Positions 1 to 7,227 of a stretch of DNA of 7,703 bases are shown piece after piece (the first letter of the stretch is position 1; the number at the start of each line of letters is the position of its first letter). Source of the stretch: Bacteroidales bacterium. Its GTDB lineage: Bacteria > Bacteroidota > Bacteroidia > Bacteroidales > VadinHA17. The position numbers and the translations under genes were made by a program. The stretch covers positions 1 to 7,703 of the forward strand of contig DOZA01000282.1 in NCBI GenBank assembly GCA_003518245.1. Reading direction: 5' to 3'. The notes beneath the pieces are model-generated. The model saw only the letters and a list, made by a program, of their open reading frames with translations, made no database searches and was not told the DNA's origin.

Positions 1-1
1 T

Positions 2-1678
2 AACTGGTCTGTCACCGATTTTCAGCCCCCGGCAAAAGAAGACCTGGTGATCTATGAACTGCACCTGCGCGACTTCCTGGCCTCTCATGATTACCTTACG
101 CTTACAGATACCCTCAACTACCTTGATAACCTTGGTGTAAATGCTGTTGAGCTAATGCCTGTGAACGAATTCGACGGTAACCTGAGCTGGGGATATGTTC
201 CTTCCTACTACCTGGCACCGGATAAATATTATGGTACAAAGAATGACCTTAAGGCACTGATCGACTCATGTCACAGGCGGGGTATAGCTGTTATCCTTGA
301 TGTGGTGCTTAACCATTCAACGGGATCATCACCAATGGCAGCCCTTTACTGGGATGAGGCGGAGAATAATGTCACTGCCGATAACCCCTGGTATAATGTT
401 ATAGCAACACACGATTTTAATGTTTTCCATGATTTTAACCATGAAAGCGAATACACACGCTATTTCGCAAGAAGGGTGATGAAGCACTGGATAGAAGAAT
501 ACAAAGTTGACGGCTACCGCTTCGACCTTTCAAAGGGTTTTACCCAGACAAACACCCTCGGTAATACTCCTGCCTGGGGTCAGTATGATGCTTCCAGGGT
601 GGCAATATGGAAAATGTATGCCGATTATATCTGGTCAATAGATCCTGATTTTTATGTTATACTTGAACATTTTGCTGATAATACAGAAGAAAAAGAGCTG
701 GCTGAATACGGGATGATGCTTTGGGGTAAAATGAACCCGGCCTATTCTCAGCTATCAATGGGCTTTAGTGACTCTTTTGTCTGGGGATCATACCTGGAAA
801 GAGGATGGTCAGCCCCTCACCTTATAAGCTATATGGAAAGTCACGATGAGGAGAGGTTGATGTACAAAAATAAAACCTATGGTAATTCATCGGGCAGCTA
901 TAGTGTAAGGTACCAGCCTACAGGCCTTCAGAGGCTGGTGCTCGCTGCTGCATGTTTTTTTACCATACCCGGACCAAAAATGCTATGGCAGTTTGGTGAA
1001 TTGGGATATGACTTTTCAATTGATTATAACGGCAGGACAGGCGAGAAACCAATAAAGTGGGACTATTTCAATGATAAAGACAGGAATAAGGTGTACTGGT
1101 CTTTTGCGGCTCTTATTAAACTGAAAACAGAAAACCCTGCATTCTCTTCTTCCGATTTTGATATTGTTGACCAGGGAATGAGCAAAAGGATAAAGATAAG
1201 CCATGAATCAATGAATGTTATTGTCCTTGGTAATTTTGATGTTGTTCAGGGACTTGTCAGCGGTGATTTCCATAATACGGGCTGGTGGTATGAATATTTT
1301 TCTGGTGATTCCATTAACGTTAATAATACGGCAATGAATATTACCCTTGAACCGGGTGAATACCGTATCTATACTTCAGAAAGACTGTCGAAACCTGACC
1401 TGACGGTTTCTGTAGATGATGTATACCCTGATTCGGGGGAACAGTGGTATACTCTTTATCCCAATCCGGTAAGAGAAAGGCTATATATCGACCTGGATGA
1501 GGATTTTGCTGGCAGGGCTGTGGATATAAGTATCTTCGACATGTCAGGTCGGCAGGTAAATTCGTATCCCCTGGCCACTGATCGGTCACTGGAACTATCT
1601 TCACTCCCACGTGGCATGTATTTCATCCGTGTAACCACCCGGGGCAGGTCCTCAGTTAGCAAATTCATAAAAAGGTAA
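2..1678 (+). CDS. Secreted GH13 alpha-amylase-family enzyme with T9SS type A sorting domain (5'-truncated)
   Basis: This is an extracellular glycosidase or transglycosidase expected to act on alpha-glucans such as starch or glycogen. The frame is open to the left edge. A GTG at 47 falls inside the conserved stretch LVIYELHLRDF, so it is internal and the true start lies upstream; 558 residues are visible. The GH13 motifs occur in order: DVVLNH (visible residues 100-105), YRFD with the nucleophile Asp175 (codon 524-526), LEHF with the acid/base Glu222, and SHDE with the transition-state Asp282. A beta-rich C-terminal domain follows to about residue 460. Residues 486-558 form a T9SS type A sorting domain, opening with YPNPV, containing LPRGMYFIRV and ending KFIKR. 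An N-terminal signal peptide, and perhaps an E-set or CBM48-like domain, would lie outside the window. The gene runs convergently into the maltose operon. The GH13 fold is certain; the exact specificity and subfamily are not. Confidence 0.93.
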   Translation, partial: NWSVTDFQPPAKEDLVIYELHLRDFLASHDYLTLTDTLNYLDNLGVNAVELMPVNEFDGNLSWGYVPSYYLAPDKYYGTKNDLKALIDSCHRRGIAVILDVVLNHSTGSSPMAALYWDEAENNVTADNPWYNVIATHDFNVFHDFNHESEYTRYFARRVMKHWIEEYKVDGYRFDLSKGFTQTNTLGNTPAWGQYDASRVAIWKMYADYIWSIDPDFYVILEHFADNTEEKELAEYGMMLWGKMNPAYSQLSMGFSDSFVWGSYLERGWSAPHLISYMESHDEERLMYKNKTYGNSSGSYSVRYQPTGLQRLVLAAACFFTIPGPKMLWQFGELGYDFSIDYNGRTGEKPIKWDYFNDKDRNKVYWSFAALIKLKTENPAFSSSDFDIVDQGMSKRIKISHESMNVIVLGNFDVVQGLVSGDFHNTGWWYEYFSGDSINVNNTAMNITLEPGEYRIYTSERLSKPDLTVSVDDVYPDSGEQWYTLYPNPVRERLYIDLDEDFAGRAVDISIFDMSGRQVNSYPLATDRSLELSSLPRGMYFIRVTTRGRSSVSKFIKR

Positions 1679-1681
1679 ACA

Positions 1682-3061
1682 CTAATTCGCTCTAATCAGT
1701 ATCTTATACCCCCAACCATCCATAGTGAAAACATACTCACCGCTAATACTTATGCTTTCGCCACTGAAGTAGTCAGTATAATCACCTTCGATATCAGCAC
1801 TTATTACTACCTCTGCCGGCTCATCATCAAAATTGATAATGCTGACAAGGCGATTATCATCCCTGCTCCTGGCATATGCATATACATCCTCATCACCCGT
1901 TACACCAAGAGCTTTAAAATCGCCTCCGAATTTGCCATTATGCAATGCGGGATTTTCTTCCTTGAGTGTATTGAGAGATGTATAAAATTCACGCAGGTAC
2001 GACTCGTTCCATAGTATAGGATCCCTGTCAAAGAAATCAAGCCTTTTGTTAAGTCCTGCTTCCTGCACGTTATATAACAGTGGCACGCCGGGGATGGTAT
2101 ACATAAAAACGGCAAAAGCCTCATGTGCATCACCCATGCGTTCCTCTATAGTTCCGGCCCATGAGTTTTCATCATGGTTGGTAATAAACCTGAGCCTGTA
2201 GGCATAATCGGGGAATCTGTCAAGATCACGGGTAAGAGCCTCGTCAAGAACACGTGCTTCAGCCTTGCCCTGGGCCACCTGGTTCATGAGATGATGTAAT
2301 TCCCATGAATAGTTCATATCGTAACCGTTGGTAAAAAACTCAACCCTGTCTTCGTTCTCCGCCAGCATAAGAACAGGCTTGATCTTTTCCATTTCAAGAC
2401 GGGCCTGTAACCAGAAATCAGCAGGTGTTACATGGGGATGATCAACCCTGAAACCATCAACATCAATATCCTCAACCCAGTAAAGGAGGGCATCCATCAT
2501 ATACTCCTGCAGACCTTCATTGCTCCAGTCAAACTGTATAACATCAGTCCAGTCGTATGGCGAAACAAACGCACCTGTCGAATCTTTTACATACCAGTCA
2601 GGATGCTCTTCGACAAGTATATTGTCCCATGATGAATGGTTCGGCACCCAGTCCATCATTACATACATCCCTTTATCATGTATGCTGTTAACAAGTGATC
2701 TGAAATCGTCAAGAGTACCGAACTCAGGGTTCACATCCATAAAGTCTTTTATTGAATAATATGAGCCCAGCGGTCCTTTGCGGTTAATTTCACCTATAGG
2801 ATGAATTGGCATAAACCAGATAACATCAACACCCAGATCAGCAAGCTCATCTATCCTGCCTTCAACAGCACTGAACATCCCCTCATCCGAAAACTGCCTA
2901 ACATTGAGTTCATACAATACCGCATCCTTGCTCCAGAAGGGATTATCATAGGATAACTCGCCTGTTGCCTGTTTCTTATTATCATCACCCCCGCTGCATG
3001 ATGCCATAAGCATACCCAGGCTGAGCACCAGGACCACCAATAATAACTTTTGCTTTTTCAT
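1682..3061 (-). CDS. GH13 alpha-amylase-family lipoprotein, probably surface-exposed
   Basis: This 459-residue alpha-glucan hydrolase is predicted to be a lipoprotein. The N-terminus has a lysine-rich start, a hydrophobic stretch and the lipobox MASC, giving lipidated Cys22. The following SGGDDN resembles the acidic lipoprotein export signals of Bacteroidota, so display on the outer face of the outer membrane is likely (inference). The GH13 motifs are DWVPNH (137-142), GFRVD with nucleophile Asp207, LAEN with acid/base Glu235, and TNHDEN with Asp297. The barrel starts near residue 47 (VLYELNVRQF) and a short beta domain closes the protein. It is the last gene of the operon, 12 nt after mapA, and its start codon lacks a Shine-Dalgarno sequence. 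Compared with my recollection of related Bacteroidota lipoproteins (GFRCDVAG, YSGQEAGLNKR), this one reads GFRVDHPH and YNVQEAGLNKR, so its substrate preference may differ. The likely role is cutting maltodextrins to maltose-sized products. Confidence 0.93.
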   Translation of the reverse strand: MKKQKLLLVVLVLSLGMLMASCSGGDDNKKQATGELSYDNPFWSKDAVLYELNVRQFSDEGMFSAVEGRIDELADLGVDVIWFMPIHPIGEINRKGPLGSYYSIKDFMDVNPEFGTLDDFRSLVNSIHDKGMYVMMDWVPNHSSWDNILVEEHPDWYVKDSTGAFVSPYDWTDVIQFDWSNEGLQEYMMDALLYWVEDIDVDGFRVDHPHVTPADFWLQARLEMEKIKPVLMLAENEDRVEFFTNGYDMNYSWELHHLMNQVAQGKAEARVLDEALTRDLDRFPDYAYRLRFITNHDENSWAGTIEERMGDAHEAFAVFMYTIPGVPLLYNVQEAGLNKRLDFFDRDPILWNESYLREFYTSLNTLKEENPALHNGKFGGDFKALGVTGDEDVYAYARSRDDNRLVSIINFDDEPAEVVISADIEGDYTDYFSGESISISGEYVFTMDGWGYKILIRAN

Positions 3062-3073
3062 ATTTATAATGAT

Positions 3074-5383
3074 TTATATTTTAAAAAATTCCTTATCTCC
3101 TGCATTTATTGTCTTTTCTTCTCCTTTCACCATTATACATACCTGTTTATCTGACAGGTTATGCACCTCTGCTTTCCCTTGACTAATACTTATCTTCAAC
3201 AGCTTATTCCTGAATCGTATCATCAGGGAATACAGCTGCCATGCATCAGGGATGAGAGGATTGAGATACAACTTTTGCTGCTTCACCTTTAGCCCGGCAA
3301 ACCCTTCCACTATTGATAGCCAGGTTCCTGCCATTGACGTTATATGCAGGCCTTCCTTTACCTCCTTGTTTATATCATCAATATCGAGCCTTGCAGTCCT
3401 GAGGTATAATTCGTATGCCTTGTCAATCCGGTCTATGCGGCTGGCCATTATTGAATAAATGCTTGGCGAGAGAGACGACTCGTGTACAGTACGCGGCTCA
3501 TAAAAATCATAGTTTCTCCTGATGGTTTCCGTATCGTACTCTTCTTCGAAGAAATATAATCCCTGTATAACATCGGCCTGCTTGATAAAGCAGGACCTCA
3601 GTATACGGTCCCATGACCAGTGCTGGTTTATAGGTCTTTCTTCTGCCCTGATATCCGAAGTTAACTGCTGTAACTTATCGAGGTATCCCTCCTGCTGAAG
3701 GAAAACATCTTCATTATCATCGTAAGGAAAAAAAAGATTATCAATAATTTCCTTCCATTCAGCGGTCTCTATCGTATCATCAAAGCTTATGCGGTCAGAC
3801 AGGTCTTTATATTTTGCCGGTGCCGATGATTTAACATCTTTAATGCAGTCAAGTGTATACCTTAGGGTCCATTGCGCTATCTTATTGGTATACCAGTTAT
3901 TATTAACATTATTCTCATATTCATTGGGCCCCGTGACACCCAGTATCACATATTTATCCTTTGGTTCTGAGTAATTAACTCTCTGTCTCCAGAACCGTGA
4001 TAGGGCAATGAGCACTTCAAGACCGTAATCTTCCAGGTAGCTTTTGTCTCCTGTATGTTCTATATAGTTATATATTGCATAGGCAATAGCACCGTTCCTG
4101 TGAATTTCCTCAAATGTAATTTCCCATTCATTATGACACTCTTCACCGTTTATTGTTACCATGGGATAAAGAGCTGCGCCCTTATTAAATCCCAGTTTGG
4201 CGGCATTTTCAATAGCCTTTCCCAGGTGTTTGTAGCGGTAAAGCAACAGGTTTCTGGCTACATGAAGATCAGAGGTCATCAAATAAAAGGGGAAAGCAAA
4301 TGCTTCGGTGTCCCAGTAGGTTGAACCACCATATTTCTCGCCCGTGAATCCCTTGGGCCCTATATTAAGCCTTTTATCATCACCTGTATATGTCTGGTAG
4401 AGATGGAAGATATTAAATCTTATACCCTGCTGGGCTGCAGGATCTCCTTTTATAATTATATCACTCTCATCCCACTTCTTATGCCATGCATTTTTATGCG
4501 CGGTGAGCAGCATATCAAAACCTTTTGCCGATGCCTTCCTGACCTTTGCCGTTGCCAGCTGACCAAGATCATTTACCGTGTTGTTCTGGGAGCTCAGAAT
4601 GGCGGCGTATTTGAATAATGTATATTCATTACCGCTGGTGGCATCGATTTCGAAGCTGTGACCAACATACATCTCCCTGCTGTGTAGAACAGGTTCTAAA
4701 TCTATTTTCCTGTTTTTATTGTACAGGCAATAATCTATTGCATAGGCAACGCTGAAATTTGTCTTACGGGTGCTGGTTACCAGTAAGGAATTACCATTAT
4801 CTGTAAGCCGGCTGTCTTCATTCCAGAAAGCCTCACCATAATTGGCATCTTCATTAACCACATTGCCATCTATATAAGGGGTAATGTTGATCCTGCCACC
4901 TTTTTCAGGCAGGCTTATAGTGTAGCTTATTGCCCCTATCTCATGGTCGTCAAGGCTGAGGAACCTGCTGCTTTTAATATCAGCCCTTATTCCATTATTG
5001 AGCCTTACACTGAAATGTCTGAAAAGAACGCCTTCCTTCATGTTCAGCTCGCGCTGGAAATACAGTATCTTACATCGGTCAAGATCCAGCTCCTCACCAT
5101 CTATTTTTATATCTATACCTATCCAGTTTGGTGAATTGAGTACCTTGGCAAAATATTCAGGATATCCGTTTTTCCACCAGCCGACACGGGTCTTGTCAGG
5201 GTAGTAAATACCTGCAATATAACTGCCGCGAAGGCTGTCACCACTATATTTCTCCTCGAAATTAGCTCTTTGCCCCATGTAACCGTTACCGATAGAAAAA
5301 ACACTTTCCGAGGCACGGTTATTCTCTGGTCTGAAACCTTCCTCGATTATTTTCCATTCGTCAATTTTGTAGTTACGATCCAT
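3074..5383 (-). CDS. mapA: GH65 maltose phosphorylase
   Basis: This cytoplasmic enzyme most likely converts maltose and phosphate to glucose and beta-D-glucose-1-phosphate (EC 2.4.1.8). At 769 residues it has the usual family length, with no signal peptide or membrane segment. The N-terminal beta-sandwich (about 1-270) contains SIGNGYMGQRANFEE. The (alpha/alpha)6 barrel carries STYWDTEAF (354-362) and GPNEYE (485-490), whose Glu488 matches the family's catalytic acid. KQADV (601-605) and HESSLSP (634-640) are the conserved phosphate-site segments. The loop HNEWEITFE (417-425) corresponds to the specificity loop of characterised lactobacillal maltose phosphorylases as I recall it, which favours maltose over trehalose, kojibiose or nigerose. 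A small beta domain ends the protein. The gene is second in the operon, between the sugar transporter and the amylase, which fits intracellular phosphorolysis of imported maltose. The GH65 assignment is certain; the exact disaccharide is inferred. Confidence 0.9.
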   Translation of the reverse strand: MDRNYKIDEWKIIEEGFRPENNRASESVFSIGNGYMGQRANFEEKYSGDSLRGSYIAGIYYPDKTRVGWWKNGYPEYFAKVLNSPNWIGIDIKIDGEELDLDRCKILYFQRELNMKEGVLFRHFSVRLNNGIRADIKSSRFLSLDDHEIGAISYTISLPEKGGRINITPYIDGNVVNEDANYGEAFWNEDSRLTDNGNSLLVTSTRKTNFSVAYAIDYCLYNKNRKIDLEPVLHSREMYVGHSFEIDATSGNEYTLFKYAAILSSQNNTVNDLGQLATAKVRKASAKGFDMLLTAHKNAWHKKWDESDIIIKGDPAAQQGIRFNIFHLYQTYTGDDKRLNIGPKGFTGEKYGGSTYWDTEAFAFPFYLMTSDLHVARNLLLYRYKHLGKAIENAAKLGFNKGAALYPMVTINGEECHNEWEITFEEIHRNGAIAYAIYNYIEHTGDKSYLEDYGLEVLIALSRFWRQRVNYSEPKDKYVILGVTGPNEYENNVNNNWYTNKIAQWTLRYTLDCIKDVKSSAPAKYKDLSDRISFDDTIETAEWKEIIDNLFFPYDDNEDVFLQQEGYLDKLQQLTSDIRAEERPINQHWSWDRILRSCFIKQADVIQGLYFFEEEYDTETIRRNYDFYEPRTVHESSLSPSIYSIMASRIDRIDKAYELYLRTARLDIDDINKEVKEGLHITSMAGTWLSIVEGFAGLKVKQQKLYLNPLIPDAWQLYSLMIRFRNKLLKISISQGKAEVHNLSDKQVCIMVKGEEKTINAGDKEFFKI

Positions 5384-5426
5384 AAACTTAAAATCTTCTG
5401 TAATAATTAATATTTTTTCTAAATAC

Positions 5427-5438
5427 TAATGGCCATTA
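5427..5438. repeat. 12-bp perfect palindrome between transporter and mapA
   Basis: TAATGGCCATTA lies in the 64-nt gap between the transporter stop codon and the mapA start codon. With GGCC as loop the stem would be only four AU pairs, and no U-tract follows on the minus strand, so it is not a terminator. It may be a protein-binding site or incidental. No -7 element is seen in this gap, so mapA is probably cotranscribed with the transporter. Confidence 0.35.
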
Positions 5439-5447
5439 TACCTGTTA

Positions 5448-6959
5448 TTATCCGCTTGTGTCCTTTACAAATAATATTAGTATTGCTGCCACAAAAAGTG
5501 AGCAGCCCCCGGTGAGCAATGCATAAATAGCTTCGCCGTTAAAAAAGCCCTTAATCATAAAGCCTAGTATTGTTGCTGCCAGTATCTGCGGGATAACAAT
5601 GAAGAAATTAAAGATACCCATGTATACACCCATCTTGTTGGACGGTAGTGAACCTGTTAGTATGGCATATGGCATAGCAAGAATGCTTGCCCATGCAAGA
5701 CCTATACCCAGCATAGATAATATAAGGTACTGAGGATCACTGATAATAAAAATAGATACCAGACCCAGCCCGCCTGCTATGAGGGATATGGAATGGGTGA
5801 TCTTGCGGTTGAACAACCTGGCCAGTAAGGGAAGAAGCAATAAACCGAAAAATGCTGCAAAAAGGTTATACCAGCCAAACATACCGCTTACAAGATTTGC
5901 CCCTTCATTATACAGATCCGAAGTGGTATCTGATGTACCATAGATACGTGATGTTACAGCGGCTGTGGTGTATATCCACATTGAGAACAGGGCAAACCAG
6001 GAGAAAAATTGCACCACGGCTAGCTGTGCCATGGTCTTTGGCATCCTGTAAAGATCAGTTATTATGCTTACCAGCCCTGATCGTTCCATGTTATAGTTTA
6101 TCATCAGCGCACTCAGGAGCTGCAATATGCCGAATAATGAAAAACCTCCTGCCAGGATATACAGCTCGTTTTCAAGGTGGAGATATATTACAAGTAGGGC
6201 AAATACTATCCCTGCAATGCTCCAGATAATGCCTCTTCGTATATATTTTGATTTTTTCTCAACACTGCCGCTGTCTTCAGTGCTCACATCTTTCTCATGA
6301 TCTGTAAAGCTGTTGAGTTCTTCCGGTGAATATTCTTTTGTGGTGCTTACAGTATAAATAACTGCAAGCAGGAAAACAATACCTCCCAGGTAAAATGAAT
6401 ATTTCACTGTATCGGGTATCTGCCCTTCGGGAGCAGTGTTTGATATATTGAACCAGTTGGTGAGAATATACGGTAACCATGAAGCAACAAATGCACCTAT
6501 ACCGATAAAGAAACTTTGCATCGTGAACCCCAGAGTTCGCTGATGATCAGGGAGCATATCCCCGACAAAGGCCCTGAATGGCTCCATGGAAATATTAATT
6601 GAAGCATCCATTATCCATAACATACCAACAGCTATCCACAGGGCAGGGGAATTGGGCATGAGTATTAATGCTATGGAAGCCAGTATAGCCCCTGTCAGGA
6701 AATACGGCCGGCGACGCCCAAGACGCCCCCAGGTATTGTCACTCATATGCCCTATAATGGGTTGAACAATAAGACCCGTGACAGGCGCAGCTATCCATAA
6801 TATAGGTATCTGGTCAATCTCAGCTCCCAGGGTTTGAAAAATGCGGCTAACATTGCCATTCTGTAAGGCAAAACCAAACTGTATACCCAGGAAACCAAAA
6901 CTCATATTCCATATCTGCCAGAAACTTAGCTTTGGCTTCATCTTGATTTTCTCACTCAT
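5448..6959 (-). CDS. MFS sugar transporter, SLC45/sucrose-maltose permease type
   Basis: This 503-residue inner-membrane permease probably imports maltose or another small glucoside with protons. The MFS loop 2-3 signature is clear: GHMSDNTWGRLGRRRPYF (70-87), with the RLGRRRP form typical of the SLC45/sucrose transporter group. By eye I place helices near 14-32, 51-70, 87-101, 105-121, 144-166 and 186-203. A charged loop (204-240) follows, then 241-260, 265-286, 311-333, 356-380, 389-406, 411-433, 446-468 and 476-497. That makes 14 segments, two more than a standard MFS protein; the additional pair sits in the central linker. It is the first gene of the operon with mapA and the GH13 lipoprotein, which is the best evidence for a maltose substrate. 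The start at 6959 is preceded by a perfect -7 promoter element about 40 nt upstream; an internal Met7 is a less likely start. Other alpha-glucosides or glucose remain possible. Confidence 0.88.
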   Translation of the reverse strand: MSEKIKMKPKLSFWQIWNMSFGFLGIQFGFALQNGNVSRIFQTLGAEIDQIPILWIAAPVTGLIVQPIIGHMSDNTWGRLGRRRPYFLTGAILASIALILMPNSPALWIAVGMLWIMDASINISMEPFRAFVGDMLPDHQRTLGFTMQSFFIGIGAFVASWLPYILTNWFNISNTAPEGQIPDTVKYSFYLGGIVFLLAVIYTVSTTKEYSPEELNSFTDHEKDVSTEDSGSVEKKSKYIRRGIIWSIAGIVFALLVIYLHLENELYILAGGFSLFGILQLLSALMINYNMERSGLVSIITDLYRMPKTMAQLAVVQFFSWFALFSMWIYTTAAVTSRIYGTSDTTSDLYNEGANLVSGMFGWYNLFAAFFGLLLLPLLARLFNRKITHSISLIAGGLGLVSIFIISDPQYLILSMLGIGLAWASILAMPYAILTGSLPSNKMGVYMGIFNFFIVIPQILAATILGFMIKGFFNGEAIYALLTGGCSLFVAAILILFVKDTSG

Positions 6960-6985
6960 ATACTGACTTTATATTGTTATTTTAA

Positions 6986-6999
6986 TTGATCTATATCAA
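6986..6999. promoter_or_regulatory. FNR/CRP-family-like palindrome TTGAT-N4-ATCAA
   Basis: The sequence TTGAT CTAT ATCAA is a perfect 5+5 inverted repeat with a 4-nt spacer, identical in form to the classical FNR-type binding site. It overlaps the candidate -7 element and the expected transcript start of the maltose operon, a position that would suit repression. Which regulator, if any, binds is unknown, and the AT-rich context raises the odds of chance occurrence. Confidence 0.35.
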
Positions 7000-7004
7000 A
7001 AATA
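6997..7004 (-). promoter_or_regulatory. Candidate -7 promoter element of the maltose operon
   Basis: On the minus strand this reads TATTTTTG, an exact match to the Bacteroidota -7 consensus TAnnTTTG. It would place the transcript start near 6990 and give a leader of about 30 nt before the transporter start codon at 6959. No clear TTTG -33 element is seen at the usual 19-21 nt further upstream, so a weak or activator-dependent promoter is possible. Confidence 0.45.
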
Positions 7005-7025
7005 CATAAAAAAACACAGCTTATC

Positions 7026-7036
7026 ATATTTAGAAT
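7026..7036 (+). repeat. Second copy of the palindrome half-site ATATTTAGAAT
   Basis: The 11 bases ATATTTAGAAT here are identical to 7125-7135, the left side of the 21-bp palindrome, and lie 99 nt from it. The right arm is absent here (AATCAGC follows). It sits just upstream of the maltose operon promoter candidate. It could be a secondary operator half-site or a chance repeat in AT-rich DNA. Confidence 0.35.
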
Positions 7037-7085
7037 CAGCACTATAACATGATATACAAATGCTTTTTTCAAGGGCTTATGTTTC

Positions 7086-7093
7086 AAACGTTT
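7086..7093. promoter_or_regulatory. Possible LacI-family operator core AAACGTTT
   Basis: AAACGTTT is a perfect palindrome with a central CG, the typical core of LacI-family operators; the flanks (TTTC on the left, TCGG on the right) are not symmetric. It lies about 127 nt upstream of the transporter start and 135 nt upstream of glpK. LacI-type regulators control maltose operons in several Bacteroidota, so this is a reasonable candidate, but only eight bases are symmetric. Confidence 0.3.
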
Positions 7094-7125
7094 TCGGTGG
7101 ATGGATTTTTTTTTGCAAGGATTGA

Positions 7126-7146
7126 TATTTAGAATTATTCTAAATA
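7126..7146. repeat. 21-bp palindrome in the divergent control region
   Basis: Two perfect 10-nt arms, TATTTAGAAT and ATTCTAAATA, flank a single central T at 7136. As RNA it would make only a weak AU-rich hairpin with no U-tract, so a protein-binding operator is more likely than a terminator. It lies 82-102 nt upstream of the glpK start, and its left arm recurs at 7026. Confidence 0.5.
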
Positions 7147-7175
7147 ATATCAGCCCTTTGATTTTCGCTATTTCT

Positions 7176-7183
7176 TACCCTTG
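7176..7183 (+). promoter_or_regulatory. Weak candidate -7 element for glpK
   Basis: TACCCTTG differs from TAnnTTTG by one base and would give a leader of roughly 38 nt before the glpK start. A TTTG lies at 7157-7160, but the 15-nt spacing is shorter than the usual 19-21. This is the best plus-strand candidate I found, and it is weak. Confidence 0.2.
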
Positions 7184-7227
7184 GCATATTTCATTATATT
7201 GTAATGGTCAAAAAAGCATATTATATA

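Noticed and set aside
47..49. GTG as the true start of the first gene
   Set aside because: The frame is open upstream to position 2 and the preceding residues (TDFQPPAKEDL) belong to the conserved lead-in of the GH13 barrel.
1341..1668. Minus-strand open frames of 89 and 70 codons
   Set aside because: They are antisense to the T9SS sorting domain and C-terminal beta domain of the first gene, whose protein signal is unmistakable.
5852..6229. A 125-codon plus-strand open frame
   Set aside because: It lies wholly inside the transporter gene on the opposite strand, has no recognisable motif, and the minus-strand frame has clear MFS features.
7126..7146. Transcription terminator between the operon and glpK
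   Set aside because: The genes diverge, the stem is almost all AU and no U-tract follows on either strand.
7192..7206. Small inverted repeat CATTA-N5-TAATG before glpK
   Set aside because: Five-base AT-rich arms in an AT-rich stretch are expected by chance.
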